Assembly (NCBI RefSeq): GCF_030408455.1
Contig: NZ_CP046977.1
Coordinates: 2,480,001 to 2,544,000 of the forward strand
Source of the DNA: Corynebacterium atrinae
GTDB taxonomy: Bacteria > Actinomycetota > Actinomycetes > Mycobacteriales > Mycobacteriaceae
Length of the DNA: 64,000 bases
Direction: 5' to 3'
A model generated the notes under the pieces. The model was not told the DNA's origin and searched no databases. It saw nothing but the letters and a program-made list of their open reading frames with translations. Shown piece after piece: positions 1 to 7,356 of the stretch. The number at the start of each line of letters is the position of its first letter. Positions within the stretch are counted from its first letter, which is position 1. The translations under genes and the position numbers were made by a program.

Positions 1-77
1 CGGAGGATGTGGATGGACTCGTTTTCCAAGTCCTTGAGGTGAGGGGAAAGTCTTTGGGTGGCAATCGCAGTGGTCAT
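1..77 (-). CDS. cysD: Sulfate adenylyltransferase subunit 2, N-terminal fragment
   Basis: Only the first 25 codons lie in the window; the gene runs off the left edge. The peptide begins MTTAIATQRLSPHLKDLENE and continues SIHIL, the typical N-terminus of CysD, the ATP sulfurylase subunit that makes APS from sulfate and ATP together with the GTPase CysN. Its ATG overlaps the cysH stop codon by four bases (ATGA, 74-77), which implies translational coupling in one cys operon. The N-terminus and the neighbours support the assignment; the catalytic PP-loop is outside the window. Confidence 0.85.
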   Translation of the reverse strand, partial: MTTAIATQRLSPHLKDLENESIHIL

Positions 78-838
78 GTGTGCAATCCGCATTCTGTTTT
101 GGCGTTGCCAGCCCAGCGGCCGGCCCGGGGGTCATCGCCATCGGCGACGGGAAGGGTGCAGGTGGCGCACCCAATGGAGGGGTAGCCCTGCGTGGTCAGG
201 GGATGCCGGATGAGGTCGTTGTCCGCGATGAAGGCGTCGGTGTCCTCCAGCGACCACGTGATGATCGGGGAGATCTTCAGCCGCCCCGTGGCATCGAGGC
301 TCAGCGCCGGAGCCTGCGCGCGGGTCGGCCCGTCGGCGCGCCGCAACCCGGTCACCCACCCCGCATAGGGGCTCAGGCTCACGGCCAGCGGCTCGACCTT
401 GCGCATCCGGCAACACGCCGCCGGGTCGCGCCCGTACAACGCCACCCCATAGGTGGCATCCTGCTCAGCGCGGGTAAGCACCGGCCGGACTCGCACAAGT
501 CGCTGTGGGTAGTGCTTATCGACGCCGTCCGCTACCGCCAGCGTCTGCTCAAAGTGGTAACCGGTATCAAGGAAAAGGAAGTCTGCCTGCGGCAGATGCC
601 GCGCGGCCAACTCCGCGAGCACGGTGTTCTCCATGGACACGGTCACCGCGACCGCGCCGGGAACGTGCTCAGCGGCCCAGGCGAGGATGGTTTCGGCGGG
701 CGCGTTGTTGAGGTCCTCGGCGAAGGTGTCGACGAGCTCGGCATTGCGCTGAGCCGTCTCCGGATCGAGTGGTTCGGTGGTGTGCGGGCCGGGTGGGCTG
801 ACTTGGGGGTCGCGCGTGGCGGCGGAGAGTAGGTTCAT
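74..838 (-). CDS. cysH: Assimilatory APS/PAPS reductase CysH
   Basis: 254-residue adenylylsulfate/phosphoadenylylsulfate reductase, which reduces activated sulfate to sulfite using thioredoxin. The Cys pair at 142-143 and the CxxC at 224-227 form the [4Fe-4S] site of the APS-reductase branch of the family, and the C-terminal ECGLH carries the catalytic Cys250. I chose the ATG at 838 (MNLLSAATRD) rather than an upstream in-frame start because it overlaps the cysX stop as ATGA and leaves a normal-length protein. The downstream cysD start overlaps in the same way. The iron-sulfur cysteines suggest APS is the physiological substrate, as in other actinobacteria; that is inference from the family. 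Confidence 0.93.
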   Translation of the reverse strand: MNLLSAATRDPQVSPPGPHTTEPLDPETAQRNAELVDTFAEDLNNAPAETILAWAAEHVPGAVAVTVSMENTVLAELAARHLPQADFLFLDTGYHFEQTLAVADGVDKHYPQRLVRVRPVLTRAEQDATYGVALYGRDPAACCRMRKVEPLAVSLSPYAGWVTGLRRADGPTRAQAPALSLDATGRLKISPIITWSLEDTDAFIADNDLIRHPLTTQGYPSIGCATCTLPVADGDDPRAGRWAGNAKTECGLHT

Positions 839-1095
839 TGGGCAACTCCCACTGGGGTGAGCTGGATTCCGTGTCGGTGAAGTGATTCTTGGATGGCTTG
901 GTTGGTGGAGCGGGCTGGTGCCGGGCGCTGCTGGGGTTCGTCCTGGCCGTGGTAGCGCACCGAAAACACGCGCGTGCAATCGGAGCAAGACCAGGCGAAG
1001 TCGTCCTCGACCGCAGGGAAGAGGATTTCACCAGCTCAATAAGGGCAGAACAGCGGGTGGTTGCGATTCGGATTGGGCTTACGGCGGAAACTCAC
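835..1095 (-). CDS. cysX: CysX, small ferredoxin-like protein with an in-frame TGA
   Basis: Reading from the GTG at 1095 (overlapping the cysI stop as GTGA) to the TGA at 835-837 (overlapping the cysH start as ATGA) gives 86 codons interrupted once, by TGA at 1036-1038 (codon 20). The context is F-C-P-Y-TGA-A-G-E-I, where a CPYC pair is expected; the second pair, CSDC, is intact about 20 residues later. Corynebacterial cys operons carry a small four-Cys CysX at this place, thought to serve sulfite reductase as an electron carrier. The frame stays fully coding after the TGA, with no frameshift or decay. It may be a recent nonsense mutation, a sequencing error, or UGA recoding to Cys or Sec. 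No convincing SECIS hairpin is seen downstream. If translation stops, coupling to cysH would be weakened. Confidence 0.75.
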
Positions 1096-2798
1096 TTCAG
1101 GTCCTCCTCGTCGGCGCGCTGGACCCATTCCTGGAAGGTTTCTTCTTCGTGGCGCTGTTGGGTGAAGTGCCCGACGACGCGGACGACGTAATCCCCGACC
1201 TCGTCGGCGATGACCTTGTGACCTTTGACCTTTCGACCAAAATTGGCGTTGATGTTCATCGATCCGCCCAGGTGAACCTGGAAGCCCTCAACCCGGTTGC
1301 CCTCGTCATCGGTGACGGTCTGGCCCTTGAAACCGATATCGGCGACCTGCGTGCGGGCGCAGGAATTGGGACAGCCATTGAGCGCGATCCGCACCGGCAC
1401 GTCGATGTCGCCGATCCGCTCCTCCAGCTCATCGACCAATTCGACGGCCCGGGCTTTCGTGGTGGCGTGCGCGAGCTTGCAAAACTCCAGGCCGGTGCAC
1501 GAGATGATGTTGCGCCGCCACTCTGAGGGCTTCGAGAACAACCCCGTCTCATCCAACGCGGCGGAGAGCGCAGTGAGGTCCGTGCGCTCGATGTCGAGGA
1601 AGAGCAACTCCTTCTCTGCGGTGGTGCGGATGCGCTCGATTCCGAAACGCTCGGCGACATCAGCGATAGCAATGAGCTGCTCGCCGGTCGTGTGCCCCAC
1701 GGTCGGCTTCACCCCGAGATAGAACTTGCCATCCTTTTGTGGGTGCGCGCCAATGTGGTCGCGGTAACCCGGATTGATGGGCTGATGGGGGCCATCGATG
1801 AGCGGCTTGCCCAGGTATTCCTTCTCCAGGACCTCGCGGAACTTCTCGATGCCCCACTGGGCCACCAAGAACTTCAACCGCGCCCGGTTGCGCAGGCGAC
1901 GGAAACCATAGTCCCGGAACAGGCGCGCCACCCCGGCCCACACGTCCGGCACCTCCTCGAGCGGTATCCACGCGCCCAGTGATTGCGCGAGCATCGGGTT
2001 GGTGGACAGCCCACCTCCGACGAAGCACTCGAAACCGGGGCCGTGCTCCGGGTGGACTGAACCAATGAAGGAAATGTCCTGGATCTCGTGGGTGACATCC
2101 TGGCGCGAGTGGCCCGAAATGGCGGATTTGAACTTGCGCGGCAGGTTGTGGAACTCCGGGTTGGGCAGCAGCTCCTGTTGGATCTTCTCAATCGCCGGAG
2201 TGGCATCGATGATTTCCTCCGCGCTCACCCCGGCCACCGGCGAGCCCAAGATAATGCGCGGGACGTCCCCGCAGCCCAAGAGGGTGCTCAGCCCCACCGT
2301 ATCGAGCTTGTCCCAGATCGCCGGCACATCTTCGATGCGAATCCAATGCAATTGGATGTTCTGCCGATCGGTGAAGTCCGCCGTGGACCGGGCATAATCA
2401 CGGCTGATCTCGCCGACTACGCGGAGGCGCTCCGGGGAGGCCAGGCCGCCGTCGAAGCGCACCCGCATCATGAGGTACTTATCCTGTAGCTCCTCATCGG
2501 AGACCTGGCCCGTCAGTTCACCACCCAAATCCTGGCGGCGTTGCGTGTAGATCCCCAGCCACTTGAACCTGGGGTTTAGGTCATCCGCCGGGATGGAATC
2601 AAAGCCCTGCTGGGAGTAGACATCGATCACGCGCTGCTTCACAGCGAGCGCGTCTTCCTCCTGCTTGACTTCCTCGGCGTGGTTGAGCGGCGCTCGGCCG
2701 TCAATCTTCCATTGGCCTTCCGGCTTCTTCGCCCGGCGCGGTCGCGCGCTAGGCGCCGCCTTCTCCCGTGATTCAGTCACCGTTGCGGTGGGTGTCAT
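1092..2798 (-). CDS. cysI: Ferredoxin-dependent sulfite reductase
   Basis: 568-residue haemoprotein that reduces sulfite to sulfide with six electrons. The siroheme/[4Fe-4S] ligands are visible as CTGLEFCKLA near residues 432-440 and NGCPNSCARTQ near 472-478, followed by ADIGFKG. Length and motif order match the NirA/Sir single-chain ferredoxin-type enzyme rather than the NADPH-CysJI complex. It is the first gene of the minus-strand cys operon and is divergent from fpr2, the likely source of reduced ferredoxin. The ATG at 2798 follows a 324-bp control region with McbR-like boxes, one of them 20 bp upstream of the start. Confidence 0.94.
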   Translation of the reverse strand: MTPTATVTESREKAAPSARPRRAKKPEGQWKIDGRAPLNHAEEVKQEEDALAVKQRVIDVYSQQGFDSIPADDLNPRFKWLGIYTQRRQDLGGELTGQVSDEELQDKYLMMRVRFDGGLASPERLRVVGEISRDYARSTADFTDRQNIQLHWIRIEDVPAIWDKLDTVGLSTLLGCGDVPRIILGSPVAGVSAEEIIDATPAIEKIQQELLPNPEFHNLPRKFKSAISGHSRQDVTHEIQDISFIGSVHPEHGPGFECFVGGGLSTNPMLAQSLGAWIPLEEVPDVWAGVARLFRDYGFRRLRNRARLKFLVAQWGIEKFREVLEKEYLGKPLIDGPHQPINPGYRDHIGAHPQKDGKFYLGVKPTVGHTTGEQLIAIADVAERFGIERIRTTAEKELLFLDIERTDLTALSAALDETGLFSKPSEWRRNIISCTGLEFCKLAHATTKARAVELVDELEERIGDIDVPVRIALNGCPNSCARTQVADIGFKGQTVTDDEGNRVEGFQVHLGGSMNINANFGRKVKGHKVIADEVGDYVVRVVGHFTQQRHEEETFQEWVQRADEEDLK

Positions 2799-2817
2799 GA
2801 TTTAACCCTTCATTTAA

Positions 2818-2833
2818 TGAACTACTCGGTCTA
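2818..2833. promoter_or_regulatory. McbR-like box 1 (cysI side)
   Basis: TGAAC-N6-GTCTA matches the TAGAC-N6-GTCTA operator of the corynebacterial sulfur repressor McbR at 8 of 10 defined positions. It lies 20 bp upstream of the cysI start, where a repressor would block transcription. Confidence 0.5.
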
Positions 2834-2980
2834 TTATTTGGCCGGTTCCATTGAAGCTAGGCGTGCCAGGGAGGCGGATTCAAGGATTAATTTCATGGTT
2901 TCGTACCCAACAGCCTGTCTGTAGTGCGGTTTTTGGCGGTCTGGCCTGGGTTTTTATGAGCCATCAGCTCCATTCCAGAA

Positions 2981-2996
2981 TAGACCGATCGGTCTT
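2981..2996. promoter_or_regulatory. McbR-like box 2 (centre of the cysI-fpr2 intergenic region)
   Basis: TAGAC-CGATCG-GTCTT matches the McbR consensus TAGAC-N6-GTCTA at 9 of 10 positions; the spacer itself is palindromic. It is midway between the divergent cysI and fpr2 genes. Confidence 0.65.
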
Positions 2997-3066
2997 TAAA
3001 TATTCTTCCCAGATTGAATTTAACTGCGGTTTTTCTTTAACAATCAGGGCACTGAGACTACTTTTG

Positions 3067-3082
3067 CAGACCAGGCAGTCTA
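3067..3082. promoter_or_regulatory. McbR-like box 3 (fpr2 side)
   Basis: CAGAC-CAGGCA-GTCTA is a 9-of-10 match to the McbR operator, 40 bp upstream of the fpr2 start. With boxes 1 and 2 it fills most of the otherwise gene-free 2799-3122 region; I see no gene there. Confidence 0.62.
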
Positions 3083-3122
3083 TGTATCACAGGCTCATCA
3101 ACACCTAAGGAGAACCTCACCC

Positions 3123-4502
3123 ATGAGCTCACTCAACGTTGCCGTCATCGGAGCCGGTCCCGCCGGCATCTATGCGTCCGACCTCCTCGTGCGAAACAGC
3201 GAGCACGAAGTCCACATCGATCTCTTCGAGCAGATGCCCGCGCCGTTCGGACTCATCCGCTACGGAGTCGCGCCGGATCATCCACGCATTAAGGGCATCA
3301 TCACCTCGCTCCACAAGGTGCTGGACAAGCCGGAGATTCGCCTGCTGGGCAACGTCACCATCGGCACGGACATCACCATCGAGGAGCTGCGCGAATATTA
3401 CGATGCCGTCGTCATTGCCACCGGCGCCGTACGCGATCGCCCCCTCACCATCCCGGGTGTCGACACCACCGGTTCCTTTGGCGCCGCCGATCTCGTCGGC
3501 TCCTACGACGGCAACCCTCGATTCAGCCGCGACTGGGACCTCTCGGCCGAACAGGTTGCGGTCATTGGGGTCGGCAATGTCGGGCTCGATGCGGCCCGCG
3601 TCCTCGCTAAGACTGCCGACGAGCTGTTGGTCACCGAGATCTCCGACAACGTCTACGAGTCCCTCTCCCGCAACGCCGCCAAGGAGGTGCATATCTTCGG
3701 CCGACGCGGCCCGGCCCAGGCAAAGTTCACCCCGCAGGAACTCAAGGAACTCGACCACTCCCCCACCATCAACGTCGTCGTAAGTCCCGAAGACATTGAC
3801 TACGACGCCGCCTCCGAGGAGGCCCGCCGCGCTTCTAAGTCGCAGGACCTGGTGTGCACCATCCTCGAGCAATACGCGATCCGCGAGCCCAAGGACGCCC
3901 CGCATACCCTGCAGATCCACTTCTTCGAGTCCCCAGTGGAGATCCTTCACTACGGAGGACGCGTGGTAGGACTTCGCACCGAACGGACCGAACTTGACGG
4001 CACCGGCAACGTCCGGGGCACCGGCTCTTTCACCGACTGGCCGGTTCAGGCGGTCTACCGAGCCGTGGGCTACGAGTCCGACCCGCTCCCCGGCCTTCCC
4101 TTCGACCCGGAAGCGGCCGTCATTCCCAATGATGGCGGGCACATTCTCCACACCCCGGGCGGAACCCCGGTGCCGGGACTGTATGCGACGGGCTGGATCA
4201 AGCGGGGCCCCATCGGACTCATTGGCAATACCAAGTCGGATGCCAAGCAGACCACAGACATGCTCCTCGCCGATGCCACGGCCGGTCAGCTCACTGCTCC
4301 GACATACGCCGAAAGCAGCGCGATCATCGAGCTGCTGGATTCGCGCGGTGTGGACTACACGACGTGGGAGGGGTGGTACCAGCTTGATGCCGCCGAGCGC
4401 GCCCTTGGCGAAAGCTCCGGGGTGCCCGGGCGTGAGCGCAAGAAGATCGTCGAGTGGGACGAGATGGTCACCCATGCTCGCGCCGTCGGGGTTACCACCT
4501 AG
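3123..4502 (+). CDS. fpr2: FAD-dependent ferredoxin-NADP reductase of the FprA type
   Basis: 459 residues. The N-terminal FAD Rossmann motif GAGPAGIYASDLL (residues 10-22) and the central NADP-binding GVGNVGLDAARVL mark the adrenodoxin-reductase/FprA family, which passes electrons from NADPH to ferredoxin. The C-terminal GWIKRGPIGLIGNTKSDA is also typical of the family. An AAGGAG ribosome site precedes the ATG. Divergence from cysI and the shared McbR-type boxes suggest it supplies reducing power for sulfite reduction, the role proposed for fpr2 in Corynebacterium glutamicum. The symbol is transferred from that gene order. Confidence 0.9.
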   Translation: MSSLNVAVIGAGPAGIYASDLLVRNSEHEVHIDLFEQMPAPFGLIRYGVAPDHPRIKGIITSLHKVLDKPEIRLLGNVTIGTDITIEELREYYDAVVIATGAVRDRPLTIPGVDTTGSFGAADLVGSYDGNPRFSRDWDLSAEQVAVIGVGNVGLDAARVLAKTADELLVTEISDNVYESLSRNAAKEVHIFGRRGPAQAKFTPQELKELDHSPTINVVVSPEDIDYDAASEEARRASKSQDLVCTILEQYAIREPKDAPHTLQIHFFESPVEILHYGGRVVGLRTERTELDGTGNVRGTGSFTDWPVQAVYRAVGYESDPLPGLPFDPEAAVIPNDGGHILHTPGGTPVPGLYATGWIKRGPIGLIGNTKSDAKQTTDMLLADATAGQLTAPTYAESSAIIELLDSRGVDYTTWEGWYQLDAAERALGESSGVPGRERKKIVEWDEMVTHARAVGVTT

Positions 4503-4565
4503 ACTGACTTGTCCATCCTGAACGAATAAAACCTTTACAAAATCCCTATGCGCTGCTATTTTTAG

Positions 4566-4581
4566 CAGACAGTACGGTCTA
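4566..4581. promoter_or_regulatory. McbR-like box 4 (before the short Fpr paralogue)
   Basis: CAGAC-AGTACG-GTCTA matches the McbR consensus at 9 of 10 positions, 25 bp upstream of the 4607 start. It suggests the short paralogue is under the same sulfur control as cysI and fpr2. Confidence 0.6.
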
Positions 4582-4606
4582 CCAATCATTGAAAGGGCGC
4601 ACGCTG

Positions 4607-5083
4607 ATGTCCCAGAACTCCTCCCCCGCACTGCGCGTAGCTGTCGTCGGCGACGGGGCCATGGGCATGTGCGCCGCGCAAGAGCTGCTCAACCACGAGC
4701 ACTTCCACATCGCCGTGGACCTCATCTCCCCCTCCCCCGCACCCTTCGGGCTGCTCAGCAACAGCACCAGCCATGCAACCGCTCCCCTGCGCTTGCTGGG
4801 CAACGTTCACTTCGGAACGGACCTCGTCGCCGAGGACCTTCGGGAGTTCTACGACGCCATAGTTTTCGCCTCCGGCGCCCCGCAGGACCGCGATACCGAC
4901 ACCTTGCTGGCCGCCGCGGCGGCGGGCGACCTGGCGCCCCGGACGCAGGGCAGGCATGACGCGGTCGTCGATAAGCTCCTGTCCTTGCACATCCCGGTGA
5001 CTACCTGGGAGGGCTCGGTGGCCCTCGATGTGGATTGGGCGGGCACCGCCGAGCGGGCTCGCAAGGTTCCTACCTGCATCTAA
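4607..5083 (+). CDS. Internally deleted FprA-like flavoprotein
   Basis: 158 residues. The first 100 resemble the FAD-binding start of the upstream Fpr2 (GDGAMGMCAAQELL in place of GAGPAGIYASDLL, then APFGLL, LLGNVHFGTDL, LREFYDAIVFASGA). The sequence then jumps to a piece like the Fpr2 C-terminus (VTTWEGSVALDVDWA beside VDYTTWEGWYQLDAAE). The NADP domain and most of the second FAD segment are missing, so it cannot be a complete reductase. The start at 4607 follows a GAAAGGG ribosome site. The frame is open and an McbR-like box precedes it, so it may be expressed; it is either a decayed duplicate or a small regulatory/partner protein. Confidence 0.7.
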   Translation: MSQNSSPALRVAVVGDGAMGMCAAQELLNHEHFHIAVDLISPSPAPFGLLSNSTSHATAPLRLLGNVHFGTDLVAEDLREFYDAIVFASGAPQDRDTDTLLAAAAAGDLAPRTQGRHDAVVDKLLSLHIPVTTWEGSVALDVDWAGTAERARKVPTCI

Positions 5084-5146
5084 ATTGACGTATACTCGGG
5101 TTTCAGTGGATTAGTTTGCTCCTGGAAACCTGAAGGGACGAGACCG

Positions 5147-5557
5147 ATGCGCACGATAGGAATTGCCCTCGTAGCGCTCAGCGTGCTGGTCGGCTGCAGC
5201 GCAGAACCCCCGGCACCGACTGCGCCAGCGGCGACGACGCCACTTCCCTATGAACCGGTCGGCTCCAAAGTCACTCTCTTCGGCGAACCCGCCACCATCT
5301 GCATTCACGGCGACGGCTGGGGTACCAACATCTGGGCCGGCAATGCGAATACCAGCTGCGAGTTCGTCATCGCGGTCCACGAAGAGCTCATCACCGGACT
5401 CAACGCCACGAATGACACCGTCCGTGCCAACCTTCGGGAGAGCATCGCGGTGACCAGCCCGGTGACCGGCCACGAGTATGACCTGCATTGCGCGCCGATT
5501 GACGAGGACATCATCAGCTGCACCGGCGGCGAGGGGGCCGCAGTCTATTTCTATTAA
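5147..5557 (+). CDS. Small secreted lipoprotein, unknown function
   Basis: 136 residues. A signal peptide (MRTIGIALVALSVLVGC) ends in the lipobox LVGC, with Cys17 as the lipidated residue, followed by a Pro/Ala/Thr-rich linker. The mature part is a compact domain of about 100 residues with three Cys that could form disulfides outside the membrane. I do not recognise the family. A TATACT hexamer at 5091-5096 is a possible -10, and a GAAGGGA ribosome site precedes the ATG. No functional link to the neighbouring ABC exporter is evident beyond position. Confidence 0.75.
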   Translation: MRTIGIALVALSVLVGCSAEPPAPTAPAATTPLPYEPVGSKVTLFGEPATICIHGDGWGTNIWAGNANTSCEFVIAVHEELITGLNATNDTVRANLRESIAVTSPVTGHEYDLHCAPIDEDIISCTGGEGAAVYFY

Positions 5558-5622
5558 ATGTCTGTACTCGGGTCTAGAGTGAGGTGACTTAGTTCCTCCA
5601 CTCCGCCCGAAAGAGAACCACC

Positions 5623-7356
5623 GTGGAACTTGTTCGACTGCTTGTTTCCCACTCGAAGCCCTATGCCGGATACGTGGCCATCCTGGTCATCCTGCAGACC
5701 GTGTCAACGTTGGCCACCCTGTATCTTCCCTCCCTCAACGCCGAAATCATCGACGGCGGCGTGGCCCGAGGCGATATCGGATACATCTGGGACCGCGGCG
5801 CCATCATGCTCATTGTGGCGTTCGTCCAGGTCATCACTGCCGTCATCGCCGTGTGGTTCGGTGCCCGCGCCGCAATGGGCCTCGGCCGGGATGTCCGCCG
5901 CGACATCTTCCAGCGTGTGTCCGGCTACTCCGCCGAAGACATGGGCCACTTCGGCAGCGCGACCCTGATCACCCGCAACACCAATGACGTGCAGCAGGTG
6001 CAGATGGTCTACCTCATGATCCTCAACTTCATGGTCGCGATGCCGATCATGTGTGTCGGCGGCATCGTCATGGCCATGCGCGAGGATGCGGGGCTGTCGT
6101 GGCTCGTGTGGGTATCCGTGCTGGTCCTGGCCGTCGTGGTGGTCACGCTCATCAGCCGCCTGGTCCCGCTGTTCACCGGCATGCAGAAGCGCATCGACCG
6201 CATCATCGCCATCATGCGCGAACAGATCAACGGCATCCGCGTCGTCCGCGCCTTCACCCGCGAGGATTTTGAGGCCAAGCGCTTCGACGACGCCAACCGC
6301 TCCATCACTGATCTCTCCGTCCGCATCGGCCGGCTCTTCGTCCTCTTGGGGCCGATCATCACCCTCATTCTCAACGTCTCCACCGGCGCCGTGCTGTGGT
6401 TCGGCGGTCACCGCGTCAACGAGGGCCTCGTCGAAGTGGGTTCCCTGACTGCCTTCCTCCAATACCTCCTGCAGATCCTCGTCGCCGTGATGATGGGCAC
6501 GTTCATGGCGATGATGCTGCCCCGCGCCATCATCTGCGCCCGCCGCATCGACGAAGTGCTCAACTACGAGGCATCGATGAACGAACCAGTTGACCCCATC
6601 GAGCCCGCCTACCTGCGTGGCGATGTCGAACTCCGCGACGTCTCCTTCACCTACCCCGGCGCCGACCAACCTGTCCTCGACGGCATCTCCTTCACCGCCC
6701 ACCCCGGCCAGGTCACCGCCCTCATCGGCGCCACCGGCTCCGGCAAAACGACCCTGCTCAATCTCATTCCGCGGCTGCACCGCGCCACCTCCGGTTCCGT
6801 GCTTATCGACGCCGTCGAGGTCACCGACCTCTCCCGGGCCTCCCTGGTCGAGCGGGTGTCCATGGTCCCCCAAAAGCCCTACCTCTTCTCCGGGACGGTT
6901 GCCAGCAACCTGCGGCTCGGCGCCCCCGATGCCACCGACGACGAACTGTGGGAGGCCCTCGATACCGCCCAGGCCGCCTTCGTCCGCGAGCACGAACTCG
7001 GCCTGGACATGCCGATTTCCCAGGGCGGCACCAACGTTTCCGGTGGCCAGCGCCAACGACTGTGCATCGCCCGCACCCTCGTTGCCAACCCAAAGATCTA
7101 CCTTTTCGACGACTCCTTCTCCGCCCTCGACCTCATCACCGATGCCAACCTCCGCGAAGCGCTGGTGCCGCGGATGAAGGACGCGACCATGATCGTCGTA
7201 GCGCAGCGAGTCGCCTCCATCGAACACGCCGACCAGATCCTCGTCATGGAATCCGGGCGGATCGTCGCCCGCGGCACCCACCTCGAGCTGCTAGAAAGCT
7301 CGCCCACCTACCGTGAAATCGTCGAATCCCAGATCGCACCGGAGGTCGCGCCATGA
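5623..7356 (+). CDS. ABC exporter half-transporter, degenerate-site subunit
   Basis: 577 residues: an N-terminal six-helix type I exporter domain, then an ATPase domain with Walker A GATGSGKTT (about residue 365), signature VSGGQRQRL and Walker B YLFDDSFSALD. The residue after the Walker B Asp is Asp instead of the catalytic Glu, the usual sign of the non-hydrolytic half of a heterodimeric exporter. The GTG start at 5623 follows a GAAAGAGAA ribosome site. The stop overlaps the next transporter gene as ATGA, so the two subunits are co-translated. The substrate cannot be read from the sequence; multidrug or lipid export is typical of the family. Confidence 0.9.
   Translation: MELVRLLVSHSKPYAGYVAILVILQTVSTLATLYLPSLNAEIIDGGVARGDIGYIWDRGAIMLIVAFVQVITAVIAVWFGARAAMGLGRDVRRDIFQRVSGYSAEDMGHFGSATLITRNTNDVQQVQMVYLMILNFMVAMPIMCVGGIVMAMREDAGLSWLVWVSVLVLAVVVVTLISRLVPLFTGMQKRIDRIIAIMREQINGIRVVRAFTREDFEAKRFDDANRSITDLSVRIGRLFVLLGPIITLILNVSTGAVLWFGGHRVNEGLVEVGSLTAFLQYLLQILVAVMMGTFMAMMLPRAIICARRIDEVLNYEASMNEPVDPIEPAYLRGDVELRDVSFTYPGADQPVLDGISFTAHPGQVTALIGATGSGKTTLLNLIPRLHRATSGSVLIDAVEVTDLSRASLVERVSMVPQKPYLFSGTVASNLRLGAPDATDDELWEALDTAQAAFVREHELGLDMPISQGGTNVSGGQRQRLCIARTLVANPKIYLFDDSFSALDLITDANLREALVPRMKDATMIVVAQRVASIEHADQILVMESGRIVARGTHLELLESSPTYREIVESQIAPEVAP

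Noticed and set aside
990..1035. Possible SECIS hairpin downstream of the cysX TGA
   Set aside because: The best stem (TCCTC/GAGGA with a 12-base loop) is short and lacks the expected loop G; it does not support selenocysteine insertion.
3129..4631. 500-codon frame opposite fpr2, and a 525-codon frame opposite the first ABC gene (5704-7281)
   Set aside because: Long antisense frames are common in high-GC genes; neither has a recognisable domain or start context, while the sense genes are clear.
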